Assembly (NCBI GenBank): GCA_905192935.1
Contig: CAJJMX010000110.1
Location: 1 to 5,905, forward strand
From: an uncultured Mailhella sp.
GTDB taxonomy: Bacteria; Desulfobacterota; Desulfovibrionia; Desulfovibrionales; Desulfovibrionaceae
Direction: 5' to 3'
Length of the DNA: 5,905 nt
The notes beneath the pieces are model-generated. The model had not been told where the DNA came from. It made no database searches and saw only the letters and a list, made by a program, of their open reading frames with translations. Below, one piece after another: positions 1-5,866 of this stretch (its first letter is position 1; each line of letters begins with the position of its first letter). The position numbers and the translations under genes are program-made.

Positions 1-24
1 GTTCAAATCCGCCTGGGGACGCCA
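1..24 (+). tRNA. tRNA-Glu, 3' end only (partial)
   Basis: The window opens inside a tRNA gene. G1 closes the T stem, positions 2-8 (TTCAAAT) form a standard T loop, 9-13 (CCGCC) are the 3' half of the T stem, 14-20 (TGGGGAC) the 3' acceptor strand, 21 a G discriminator and 22-24 an encoded CCA. The acceptor implies a 5' start of GTCCCCA. That start together with a GGGGAC-GCCA end is characteristic of bacterial tRNA-Glu. The anticodon lies outside the window, so the identity is inferred from the acceptor end only. A terminator follows 9 nt downstream, so this is the last gene of its transcript. Confidence 0.85.
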
Positions 25-33
25 AATGAGAAC

Positions 34-65
34 AGCGCTCTGTGAGAAATCACAGGGCGTTTTTT
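34..65 (+). terminator. Rho-independent terminator of the tRNA-Glu transcript
   Basis: A 10-bp stem pairs 36-45 (CGCTCTGTGA) with 50-59 (TCACAGGGCG), with one G-U wobble and a GAAA tetraloop at 46-49. A run of six T at 60-65 follows directly. Flanking A34-G35 could extend the stem into the T-run. This is a textbook intrinsic terminator directly behind the tRNA 3' end. Confidence 0.93.
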
Positions 66-380
66 CGTTTAAGGCCTTCGGAAAGCCGGGAGGGCGGAAG
101 AGGCCGAAGAGGAAAGGCGGAACATGCCCCGCGGGGTCGGGGATTATGCCGAATGTGCCGGAAGAAAAGGGGCAGAAGATGTTCCGTCCCGTGCCTTCTT
201 CGGGCCGGCCTCCCGCCGGAGAGGGGAGCCGAGGGCGTCCGGCAGTCGTTGTCGGAAGGGCAGGGAAGAGCGGACAGCACGCCGGTGCAGGAGAATCTTT
301 CTCACGGCAAAAGGCACGGCACGCAGTTTTTTTTCTCTCTGACCGTCATGCATCATTAATAGTGCAGGCAGTTTTTTTAT
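66..380. other. Intergenic region without a recognisable gene; foldable, ends in two T-runs
   Basis: No reading frame here looks like a gene: the frames that cross it give low-complexity Arg/Gly/Ser-rich products, and the longest begins inside the upstream terminator. What can be seen is secondary structure. Positions 118-125 (CGGAACAT) pair with 179-186 (ATGTTCCG), and the adjoining 126-130 (GCCCC) with 169-173 (GGGGC) across a 5-nt bulge. CTCCC at 210-214 pairs with GGGAG at 224-228. A 10-bp palindrome CCCCGCGGGG lies at 127-136. An 8-T run at 327-334 and a 7-T run at 372-378 follow weak hairpins (GCCGGTGC 281-288 with GCACGGC 314-320; TGCAT 349-353 with GTGCA 362-366). It could hold a small RNA or gene remnants, but GC-rich sequence folds readily and this is not proof. 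Confidence 0.3.
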
Positions 381-410
381 TTGACAAAATATAAAAGATC
401 AGGCAGATAT
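381..410 (+). promoter_or_regulatory. Candidate promoter of the metNIQ operon
   Basis: An AT-rich patch in otherwise GC-rich DNA carries a perfect -35 hexamer TTGACA at 381-386. No good -10 sits at the ideal distance: CAGATA at 404-409 or AGATAT at 405-410 are weak. A near-consensus TATAAA lies at 390-395 but lacks a good -35 of its own. Either reading places the transcript start shortly before the leader reading frame at 430. The location, immediately after the intergenic T-runs and before the first ribosome binding site, supports a promoter. The exact elements are uncertain. Confidence 0.45.
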
Positions 411-429
411 GGCCTCTCAAGGAGAAACC

Positions 430-534
430 ATGTCTATACTTTTCGAACAGCTTGTTCGCCGTAACTTTCGTTTCGGGCGAATGTTTTGCTCCCAGGCGCA
501 TCATATGCGCAGGGGGTCTGTGACTGTTCGTTAG
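430..534 (+). CDS. Possible 34-codon leader peptide upstream of metN
   Basis: An ATG at 430 is preceded by AAGGAG (419-424) with a 5-nt spacer, a better ribosome binding site than several in the operon proper. The frame runs 34 codons to TAG at 532-534, starts MSILFEQLVRR and is basic, with seven Arg and two adjacent His. I recognise no family. It has three Met codons (1, 18, 26), so it is not obviously Met-rich. Its 3' half overlaps the 5' arm of a 12-bp inverted repeat (489-500) and a local hairpin (496-510), so translation would interfere with leader folding. It could be a regulatory leader peptide, a small protein, or chance. No homology evidence is available. Confidence 0.4.
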   Translation: MSILFEQLVRRNFRFGRMFCSQAHHMRRGSVTVR

Positions 535-595
535 ACAAAGTCTGCCTTTTTTCTGCGCCTGGGAGTCTTCGTGCGTTCTCCGGAAGTGATTCCGG
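489..595 (+). promoter_or_regulatory. Candidate attenuator-like structured leader of metN
   Basis: Several perfect inverted repeats sit in this stretch. CTCCCAGGCGCA (489-500) is fully complementary to TGCGCCTGGGAG (554-565). The 5' arm shares bases with a local hairpin GCGCAT-CAT-ATGCGC (496-510), so the two cannot coexist. A third hairpin, CCGGAA-GTGA-TTCCGG (580-595), has a GNRA-type loop and is followed by a U-rich tract to about 611, resembling a weak intrinsic terminator. GGAG (562-565) could instead pair with CTCC (578-581), excluding both the long-range stem and the third hairpin. No consensus SAM-I core or T-box motif was found by eye. Mutually exclusive pairing suggests attenuation or a riboswitch, but the regulatory role is inference. 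Confidence 0.4.
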
Positions 596-601
596 TTGTC
601 T

Positions 602-620
602 TTCCTTTTTTCGCAAGGAA
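602..620 (+). promoter_or_regulatory. metN ribosome binding site inside a short hairpin
   Basis: AAGGAA at 615-620 lies 8 nt before the ATG at 629 and decides the metN start. It is exactly complementary to TTCCTT at 602-607, with a 7-nt loop between. The stem is short and A/U-rich, so any masking of the site would be weak and could be modulated by the upstream leader structure. Confidence 0.4.
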
Positions 621-628
621 CGCATCCC

Positions 629-1663
629 ATGATTCGTCTTGAAGACGTCTGCAAGGTGTTCGCAGGCGCGCAGGGCCCCGTGGAGGCCGTCAAACATGTC
701 CACCTTACCATCGAAAGCGGCGAAATATTCGGCATCATCGGCTTTTCCGGTGCGGGAAAGTCCACCTTGCTGCGCTGCATCAATCTTCTGGAACGTCCCA
801 CCTCGGGCCGTGTGCTGCTTGACGGCACCGATCTCACGCAGCTGAACGAATCGGAAGTCCGCGCCGTGCGTCGCCGCATCGGCATGATTTTCCAGCAGTT
901 CAACCTGTTCGGCTCGCGCACGGTCTTCGGCAACGTCGCCTTTCCTCTTGCCGGTCGCGGCCTTTCCAAAGACGCCGTGGCCGCACGGGTCAGGGAGCTC
1001 CTCGAGCTCGTGGGACTTTCGGGCCGGGAGGATGATTATCCTTCTCAGCTTTCCGGCGGACAGAAGCAGCGCGTGGCCATTGCCCGCGCGCTTGCGAGCG
1101 ATCCCGAGGTGCTACTCTGCGACGAAGCCACGAGCGCTCTCGATCCCCAGACCACCCAGTCCATACTTCAGCTTTTGCGCGAGCTGAACCGAAAGCTTGG
1201 GCTGACCATCGTGCTCATCACCCATGAGATGCAGGTCATCAAGGAGATCTGTCATCATGTGGCCGTCATGGAGAACGGGGTCGTGGTGGAACAGGGCGAC
1301 GTCTTTTCCGTCTTCGCCGATCCCAGGCAGCCCGTGACCCGCAACTTCATGGAGATGACCTCTCATGTGGCCGGATTCCGCCGTCTTCTGAACGAGAAGT
1401 CGCCTCTGCTGGAGCTTAAGCCCGGACAGTGCATTCTCAGCCTCCGCTATCTTGAGCGCAACGTCTGCAGCGCCCTGGTTTCCCATCTTTCCCGCACCTA
1501 CGACGTGGACCTGAACATTATTTTCGGCCATGTGGAAATGATCGACGGTCATCCGCTGGGCGGTCTGATCGTCATTGCCGAGGGAAGGGAAAACTCCATC
1601 AGAGCCTGCATCGATTACCTTGAAAACATTCATGTAGGCGTGGAGGTGCTTCTCAATGCATGA
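629..1663 (+). CDS. metN: MetN: methionine-type ABC importer ATP-binding protein
   Basis: This is the cytoplasmic ATPase that powers a methionine uptake transporter, working as a dimer on the membrane permease MetI. The product is 344 aa, close to E. coli MetN (343). Visible motifs are Walker A GFSGAGKST (38-46), Q-loop around Q89-Q90, signature LSGGQ (141-145), Walker B ending in D165-E166 with D-loop SALD (169-172), and switch H199. Residues from about 265 to 344 form the C-terminal NIL (ACT-like) domain, which in the family binds intracellular methionine and shuts transport down. Its presence supports a methionine or close-analogue substrate over a generic amino acid. The ATG at 629 is chosen over an upstream in-frame TTG at 596: AAGGAA is correctly spaced from it and the protein then begins MIRLEDV as in homologues. 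The end overlaps metI by 8 bp. Confidence 0.95.
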   Translation: MIRLEDVCKVFAGAQGPVEAVKHVHLTIESGEIFGIIGFSGAGKSTLLRCINLLERPTSGRVLLDGTDLTQLNESEVRAVRRRIGMIFQQFNLFGSRTVFGNVAFPLAGRGLSKDAVAARVRELLELVGLSGREDDYPSQLSGGQKQRVAIARALASDPEVLLCDEATSALDPQTTQSILQLLRELNRKLGLTIVLITHEMQVIKEICHHVAVMENGVVVEQGDVFSVFADPRQPVTRNFMEMTSHVAGFRRLLNEKSPLLELKPGQCILSLRYLERNVCSALVSHLSRTYDVDLNIIFGHVEMIDGHPLGGLIVIAEGRENSIRACIDYLENIHVGVEVLLNA

Positions 1664-2336
1664 ACTGCTTCTTGAACTTTTCCCCTATACCATGAAGTCG
1701 CTGCCCATGCTCTGGCGCAGCACGGTGGAAACTCTTCAGATGACGTTCTGGTCCGGGAGCATATCCTTCGTCCTCGGTCTTGTGCTCGGGGTCCTGCTCA
1801 TCGTCACGCGGCGGGGCGGCCTCATGGAGAACCGTCCGGTTTACGAAGTGCTGGACAAATCCATCAATCTGTTCCGGTCCGTTCCGTTCATCATCCTGCT
1901 GTTCTGCCTCCTGCCCCTGACCCGTCTCATTTCCGGCACGGCCATCGGCGTGCAGGGCTCCATAGTGCCCCTCGTCTTCGGGACGGTCCCCTTTCTCGCG
2001 AGACAGATGGAGTCTGCCCTGAGCGAAGTCAGCCCCGGACTCGTGGAGGCGGCGCAGGCCATGGGCTGCGGCAGATTCGACATCATCTGCCGGGTGTATC
2101 TTCGGGAGAGCATTCCGTCCATCGCCCGCGGCGTGACCATCACGCTCATCAGTCTCATAGGACTGACCGCCATGGCCGGAGCCGTCGGCGCCGGAGGACT
2201 CGGCAACTTCGCCTATGTCTACGGGCAGCAGCGCAGCCGCATGGACATCATCTATTCCACGGTCATCGTGCTCGTCATTATCGTCACGGTCATTCAGCTT
2301 CTGGGAAGCCTTGTGGCCCGCATCAGCAAACATTAA
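1656..2336 (+). CDS. metI: MetI: methionine-type ABC importer permease
   Basis: This is the inner-membrane subunit that forms the translocation path and couples to MetN. At 226 aa it is slightly longer than E. coli MetI (217). Hydrophobic segments at about 28-50, 67-90, 100-116, 155-178 and 198-222 fit the five-helix MetI fold. The EAA loop that docks on the ATPase starts EAAQAMGCGR at 131-140 and continues to about P154. GAVGAGGLGNFAY (175-187) is typical of the family. The start ATG at 1656 lies within the last codons of metN, with GGAGG at 1642-1646 as the ribosome binding site, implying translational coupling with metN. The metQ start follows 18 nt after its stop codon. Confidence 0.95.
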   Translation: MHELLLELFPYTMKSLPMLWRSTVETLQMTFWSGSISFVLGLVLGVLLIVTRRGGLMENRPVYEVLDKSINLFRSVPFIILLFCLLPLTRLISGTAIGVQGSIVPLVFGTVPFLARQMESALSEVSPGLVEAAQAMGCGRFDIICRVYLRESIPSIARGVTITLISLIGLTAMAGAVGAGGLGNFAYVYGQQRSRMDIIYSTVIVLVIIVTVIQLLGSLVARISKH

Positions 2337-2354
2337 TCATTTTTGAGAGTTACC

Positions 2355-3158
2355 ATGAATATTTCCGCTTTTGTCAGATCTTCCGTTCTTTCTTTTGTCC
2401 TTCTGAGCGTCACCGCCGTCCCCGCCTTTGCGGAGCAGGTGGTGAAGATAGGTCTCACCGGCGCCATTTACGAAGAAATCTGGGCCCCGGTCGCCGAGAA
2501 GATGGCCGAGGAGGGCGTGACGCTGGAATATGTGCAGTTCTCCAACTTTTCCCTGCCCAATCAGGCGCTGGCCGGCGGGGAAGTGGATCTCAACGCCTTC
2601 CAGCACCATGCGTTTCTGCGGAACGAGATCAAAAACAACGGCTACGACATAACCTCCATAGGCGATACGTTCATCGTGGCCATGAATCTGTATTCCCGCA
2701 AGATATCGTCCGTGCAGGAACTGAAGGCCGGAGACAAGGTCGCCGTTCCCAACGACGCCACCAACGAGGGGCGCGCACTGAAGCTGCTGGAAGCCGCCGG
2801 CGTGCTGAAGCTGAAGGAAGGCGCGGGAGCCTCTCCCGATCTTTCCGCCATCGCCTCCACCCGCGTGCCTCTCGAGTTCGTGGAGGTGGACGCCAACCTC
2901 ATCGTCTCCCTGCTGCCCGACGTGGCGCTCGCGGCCGTCAACGGCAATTATGCGCTGGACAGCGGTCTTACCGCCGACGAGGCCATATTCAAGGAACCGA
3001 AGTACGACGACGACAGCTATACCTGCCTCATTGCCTGCCGCAGCGCCGATGCTCAGAACCCCGTGTTCCGGCGCATCGTGGAAGTCTATCAGTCGCAGGC
3101 CGTCATCGACGTTTTCAACACCACGTTTGCCGGTTTCTTCGTCCCGGCCTGGAAGTAG
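2355..3158 (+). CDS. metQ: MetQ/NlpA-family periplasmic substrate-binding protein
   Basis: This is the binding protein that captures the substrate outside the inner membrane and delivers it to MetI. It is 267 aa, the usual NlpA/MetQ length. Residues 1-26 form a signal peptide ending in PAFA before EQVV. Family motifs include the segment DLNAFQHHAFL (about 79-89), VAVPNDATNEGRAL (about 128-141), which carries the Asn and Arg positions that contact the ligand carboxylate in MetQ structures, and AAVNGNYA (about 193-200). There is no cysteine at the cleavage site, so unlike E. coli MetQ it is predicted to be a free periplasmic protein and not a lipoprotein. I chose ATG 2355 (GAGAG at 2345-2349) over an in-frame TTG at 2343 because it gives a cleaner signal peptide. 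Methionine is the likeliest ligand, but related acids are not excluded. Confidence 0.92.
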   Translation: MNISAFVRSSVLSFVLLSVTAVPAFAEQVVKIGLTGAIYEEIWAPVAEKMAEEGVTLEYVQFSNFSLPNQALAGGEVDLNAFQHHAFLRNEIKNNGYDITSIGDTFIVAMNLYSRKISSVQELKAGDKVAVPNDATNEGRALKLLEAAGVLKLKEGAGASPDLSAIASTRVPLEFVEVDANLIVSLLPDVALAAVNGNYALDSGLTADEAIFKEPKYDDDSYTCLIACRSADAQNPVFRRIVEVYQSQAVIDVFNTTFAGFFVPAWK

Positions 3159-3167
3159 GAGCATACC

Positions 3168-4529
3168 ATGCGTGAACTTTACGACATCATCCGGGACAGC
3201 TCCCGCGTCATTTTGGAGAACATCCCTGAAGAGGCCCTGTCCGACACGCTGGGCCGCCGTCGCGGCACGGCGCGGGCTCTGGTGTATCCTTTGTCCACGG
3301 AAGAGGTGAGCGCCGTCATGCGCTTTGCCTGGCAGAGGCGGCTCCCCGTGACCCCGAGAGGGGCGGGGACCAATCTTGTGGGCTCCACGGTGCCCGACGG
3401 AGGCATCATTCTCGATCTTTCCCGCATGAACCGCATCCTTGAAGTGGACTCCGAGACGTTTACCGCCACGGTGGAACCCGGTGTCCTGCTGAAGGATCTT
3501 CAGGCCCGGGTCGAATCCGAGGGACTCTTCTATCCGCCGGACCCCGGAGAAAAGGCCTCCACGCTGGGCGGCAACATTTCCACCAACGCCGGGGGCATGA
3601 GGGCCGTGAAGTACGGGGTCACCCGCGACTATGTGCGCGGTCTCACCGTGGTTTTGGCGAGCGGGGACGTGGTGGAGCTGGGAAGCAAGAACGTCAAGGA
3701 CGCCAGCGGACTTGATCTCAAGCAGCTCATCATCGGTTCGGAAGGCACGCTTGCCGTGATCACGCGCTGTCTTCTGCGTCTCGTGGGCCGTCCGGAATAT
3801 TCGCTGACGGCGCTGGTTCCCTTTGCCGGTCTTCGCGAAGGCATACGGACGGTGCCGGCGATACTTCAGGCCGGACTCAGCCCGACCGCCGTGGAATTCG
3901 TGGAGCGCAGCGTGGTGGCTCTCGGTGAGCGGTTCACGGGCATCAGCTATCCCTGTCCAGAGGCCGAAGCCTATATTCTGCTCACCTTCGACGGCCACAG
4001 AAAGGACGTCGAGGACCGCGTGGAACGTGTGCGTGAACTGGTGCTCCGTCACGGCGCCCTGGACTTCGTGCCCTTGCGCGATGCGTCCCGGGCTGCGGAC
4101 ATCTGGCGCGTGCGGGGCTGTCTCGTGAAGGCCGTGGAGGCCATATCCGAACAGGAACCCGTGGACATCGTCGTGCCCATCGACAGGATCTCGGAATTCG
4201 TGGACTATGTCCATCAGGTCGAAGAGGAGACCGGCGTCCAGATGGTGGCCTTCGGCCATGCCGGGGACGGCAACGTGCATCTGTGCGTGATGCGGGGCTC
4301 CCGTTCCGAGGAAGAATGGCACAGGGATCTTGCTTCCTGCATGGAGAGGATTTATGCGGAGGCCTGTCGTCTAGGAGGGCTCACTTCCGGTGAACACGGC
4401 ATAGGTCTGAGCAAGCGTCCGTATTATTTGTCCCATACGTCCGACATCAAACTCATCGTGCAGCGCCGCATCAAGGATGCGCTGGACGAGCGTCACATCC
4501 TGAACGACCATAAGTCGTATCTGGCCTGA
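3168..4529 (+). CDS. FAD-linked D-2-hydroxy-acid dehydrogenase (GlcD / D-lactate dehydrogenase family)
   Basis: This is a flavoenzyme of the vanillyl-alcohol-oxidase superfamily that oxidises a D-2-hydroxy acid to its 2-oxo acid. It is 453 aa, with an FAD_binding_4 domain (about 35-207) and an FAD-oxidase C-terminal domain (about 210-450). FAD-contact motifs are PRGAGTNLVGS (63-73), PPDPGEKASTLGGNISTNAG (123-142) and IIGSEGTLAVIT (188-199). The C-terminal domain carries GHAGDGNVH (363-371; H364, H371) and SGEHGIGLSK (407-416; E408-H409 region), the probable metal/substrate site in D-2-hydroxyglutarate and D-lactate dehydrogenases. The usual LNPGK near the end is replaced by LNDHK (445-449). 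No iron-sulfur domain or GlcF-like partner is present, so the electron acceptor (quinone, ETF or other) is unknown. GGAG at 3158-3161 overlaps the metQ stop. Its position between metQ and an aminotransferase suggests the oxo product is aminated. Glycolate or D-lactate remain possible substrates. Confidence 0.88.
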   Translation: MRELYDIIRDSSRVILENIPEEALSDTLGRRRGTARALVYPLSTEEVSAVMRFAWQRRLPVTPRGAGTNLVGSTVPDGGIILDLSRMNRILEVDSETFTATVEPGVLLKDLQARVESEGLFYPPDPGEKASTLGGNISTNAGGMRAVKYGVTRDYVRGLTVVLASGDVVELGSKNVKDASGLDLKQLIIGSEGTLAVITRCLLRLVGRPEYSLTALVPFAGLREGIRTVPAILQAGLSPTAVEFVERSVVALGERFTGISYPCPEAEAYILLTFDGHRKDVEDRVERVRELVLRHGALDFVPLRDASRAADIWRVRGCLVKAVEAISEQEPVDIVVPIDRISEFVDYVHQVEEETGVQMVAFGHAGDGNVHLCVMRGSRSEEEWHRDLASCMERIYAEACRLGGLTSGEHGIGLSKRPYYLSHTSDIKLIVQRRIKDALDERHILNDHKSYLA

Positions 4530-4537
4530 GGTGCATC

Positions 4538-5710
4538 ATGCAGAATCTTTCTCTCAGAACCGCCGGTTTTACGGATTCCGTGATCCGTCGCATGACCCGC
4601 GTGTCCATGGAATTCGGAGCCATCAATCTTTCCCAGGGATTCCCGGATTTCGATCCGCCGAAGCCCATTCTCGACCGTCTCGCCGAAGTGGCCGAACAGG
4701 GGCCCCATCAGTACTCCGTGACCTGGGGCGCGCAGAATTTCCGCGAAGCCCTTGCCGCCAAGCAGTCCCGATTCATGGGCCGCTCCGTCGATCCCGACAC
4801 CGAGATAGTCGTCACCTGCGGCAGCACCGAAGCCATGATGGCCGCCATGCTGACGGTGACCAATCCCGGCGACAAGGTCGTGGTCTTTTCTCCCTTCTAT
4901 GAGAACTACGGGGCCGATGCCGTCCTTTCCGGCGCGGAACCCATTTACGTGCCGCTGGTGCCTCCTCATTTCAGCTTCGATCCCGAGAGGCTTGAAGACG
5001 CCTTCCGGCAGAGACCCAAGGCCATCATCCTGTGCAATCCTTCCAACCCGTGCGGCAAGGTCTTCACCCGCGAGGAACTGGAGATCATCGCCGCGCTTGC
5101 CCGCAAATATGACGCCTATGTGATCACCGACGAGGTCTATGAACATATCGTCTACGCCCCGCACAGGCATGTCTACATGGCGTCTCTGCCGGGCATGGCC
5201 GAGCGCACCATTTCCTGCAGCTCCCTGTCCAAGACCTATTCCATCACAGGATGGCGTCTGGGATACATCATTGCGTCCCCCGAAATCGTGGATACCGCCA
5301 GAAAGGTGCATGACTTTCTTACCGTCGGCGCGGCGTCTCCGCTCCAGGAGGCCGCCGTGGTCGGACTCAGGTTCGGGGACGACTACTATCGCGACCTGGC
5401 CGCGCTCTATACTGAGAAGAAAGACCTGTTCATGAAGGGACTCGATGATCTCAGGATCCCGCATACCGATCCCGAGGGAGCCTATTACGTCCTTCTGGAC
5501 ATATCGGAGTTCGGCTTTGAGAGCGATGTCGTCTTCTGCGAGAAGCTTGCCGAACATGTGGGCGTGGGCGCTGTTCCCGGATCCAGCTTCTTCCGGGAAC
5601 CGGAAAACAGATATATCCGCCTGCACTTTGCCAAGAAGAAGGAAACGCTTGAGGCCGCTCTGGAACGCCTCGGCAGCATGAGAAGGAAGATGTCGGCCCT
5701 CAAAGGATGA
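4538..5710 (+). CDS. Class I PLP aminotransferase, methionine/kynurenine aminotransferase-like
   Basis: This is a cytosolic fold-type I aminotransferase exchanging an amino group between an amino acid and a 2-oxo acid. It is 390 aa, normal for the family. Visible features: INLSQGFPDFD (29-39), the hallmark of the YbdL/kynurenine aminotransferase/glutamine transaminase K branch; NPSNPCGKV (167-175) with the PLP-ring Asn; ITDEVYEH (196-203) with D198 for the pyridine nitrogen and Y201; SLSKTYSITGWRLGY (229-243) with Schiff-base Lys232; and R361 in IRLHFAKKK (360-368) for the substrate carboxylate. The resemblance to E. coli YbdL, a methionine aminotransferase, fits the upstream metNIQ genes. 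Aspartate, aromatic or glutamine aminotransferase activities cannot be excluded. The start ATG at 4538 has GAGG (4528-4531) overlapping the previous stop, 8 nt away, indicating coupled translation. It is the last gene before the terminator. Confidence 0.9.
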   Translation: MQNLSLRTAGFTDSVIRRMTRVSMEFGAINLSQGFPDFDPPKPILDRLAEVAEQGPHQYSVTWGAQNFREALAAKQSRFMGRSVDPDTEIVVTCGSTEAMMAAMLTVTNPGDKVVVFSPFYENYGADAVLSGAEPIYVPLVPPHFSFDPERLEDAFRQRPKAIILCNPSNPCGKVFTREELEIIAALARKYDAYVITDEVYEHIVYAPHRHVYMASLPGMAERTISCSSLSKTYSITGWRLGYIIASPEIVDTARKVHDFLTVGAASPLQEAAVVGLRFGDDYYRDLAALYTEKKDLFMKGLDDLRIPHTDPEGAYYVLLDISEFGFESDVVFCEKLAEHVGVGAVPGSSFFREPENRYIRLHFAKKKETLEAALERLGSMRRKMSALKG

Positions 5711-5719
5711 AGAGCGCGG

Positions 5720-5743
5720 AAAGGACGGTCCGGCCGTCCTTTT
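5720..5743 (+). terminator. Rho-independent terminator of the metNIQ operon
   Basis: AAAGGACGG (5720-5728) pairs perfectly with CCGTCCTTT (5734-5742) around a TCCGG loop, only 9 nt after the aminotransferase stop. The U tract is short (TTTT, partly inside the stem), and the A-rich left arm means the stem could also work for transcripts from the opposite side. Confidence 0.85.
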
Positions 5744-5756
5744 CGTCGGACTGAAC

Positions 5757-5815
5757 CTTTCCCCGAGTCCCGGAAGTCGGAGGTACGGCCGGGGCCGCCG
5801 GGGAAAGCCGCTTTT
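5757..5815. terminator. Possible secondary hairpin/terminator between operon and tRNA-Gln
   Basis: CTTTCCCC (5757-5764) is fully complementary to GGGGAAAG (5800-5807). Inside it TCCCGG (5768-5773) can pair with CCGGGG (5789-5794). A short TTTT (5812-5815) follows. It may back up the operon terminator or insulate the tRNA promoter. The large loop and weak U tract make this uncertain. Confidence 0.3.
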
Positions 5816-5825
5816 CAGGGCGGAC

Positions 5826-5853
5826 TTGACTTCATCACGGATTCAGGTATTAT
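5826..5853 (+). promoter_or_regulatory. Sigma70-type promoter of tRNA-Gln
   Basis: The -35 TTGACT (5826-5831) and -10 TATTAT (5848-5853) are each one base from consensus and are separated by 16 bp. The predicted start near 5860 lies about 7 nt before the mature tRNA 5' end, so the tRNA has its own strong promoter and does not depend on read-through from the operon. Confidence 0.85.
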
Positions 5854-5866
5854 TTCTCTTCGCTGA

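Noticed and set aside
1..24. Attachment-site duplication of the tRNA-Glu 3' end
   Set aside because: No second copy of this sequence was seen in the window and there is no integrase gene, so no att site can be supported.
26..394. A 122-codon + strand frame after tRNA-Glu, and overlapping frames in the same interval
   Set aside because: It starts between the tRNA and its terminator and reads through the terminator hairpin. The product is low-complexity, no ribosome binding site precedes it, and several frames are open at once because the DNA is GC-rich.
411..620. SAM-I riboswitch or T-box in the metN leader
   Set aside because: The SAM-I core (a GAUGAAACC-GGCAACC-like segment) and the T-box AGGGUGG sequence are absent on inspection. 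A covariance-model scan would be needed to exclude diverged forms.
596..628. Upstream TTG start for metN giving 11 extra residues
   Set aside because: There is no ribosome binding site before 596, the codon abuts a hairpin, and ATG 629 has AAGGAA at the right distance and matches the usual MetN N-terminus.
643..650. AGACGTCT, identical to the MetJ operator half-site
   Set aside because: It is a single copy within metN codons 5-8, whereas MetJ needs tandem copies in the promoter and is a gammaproteobacterial regulator. Chance is the better explanation.
2337..4322. A 661-codon open frame on the - strand across metQ and the FAD dehydrogenase gene
   Set aside because: It is antisense to two well-supported genes, is rich in His/Gly/Asp/Val in the pattern expected from the complement of GC-biased codons, and has no recognisable domain. 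The similar antisense frame at 1653-2333 across metI is rejected for the same reason, as is the one at 4493-5626 across the aminotransferase.
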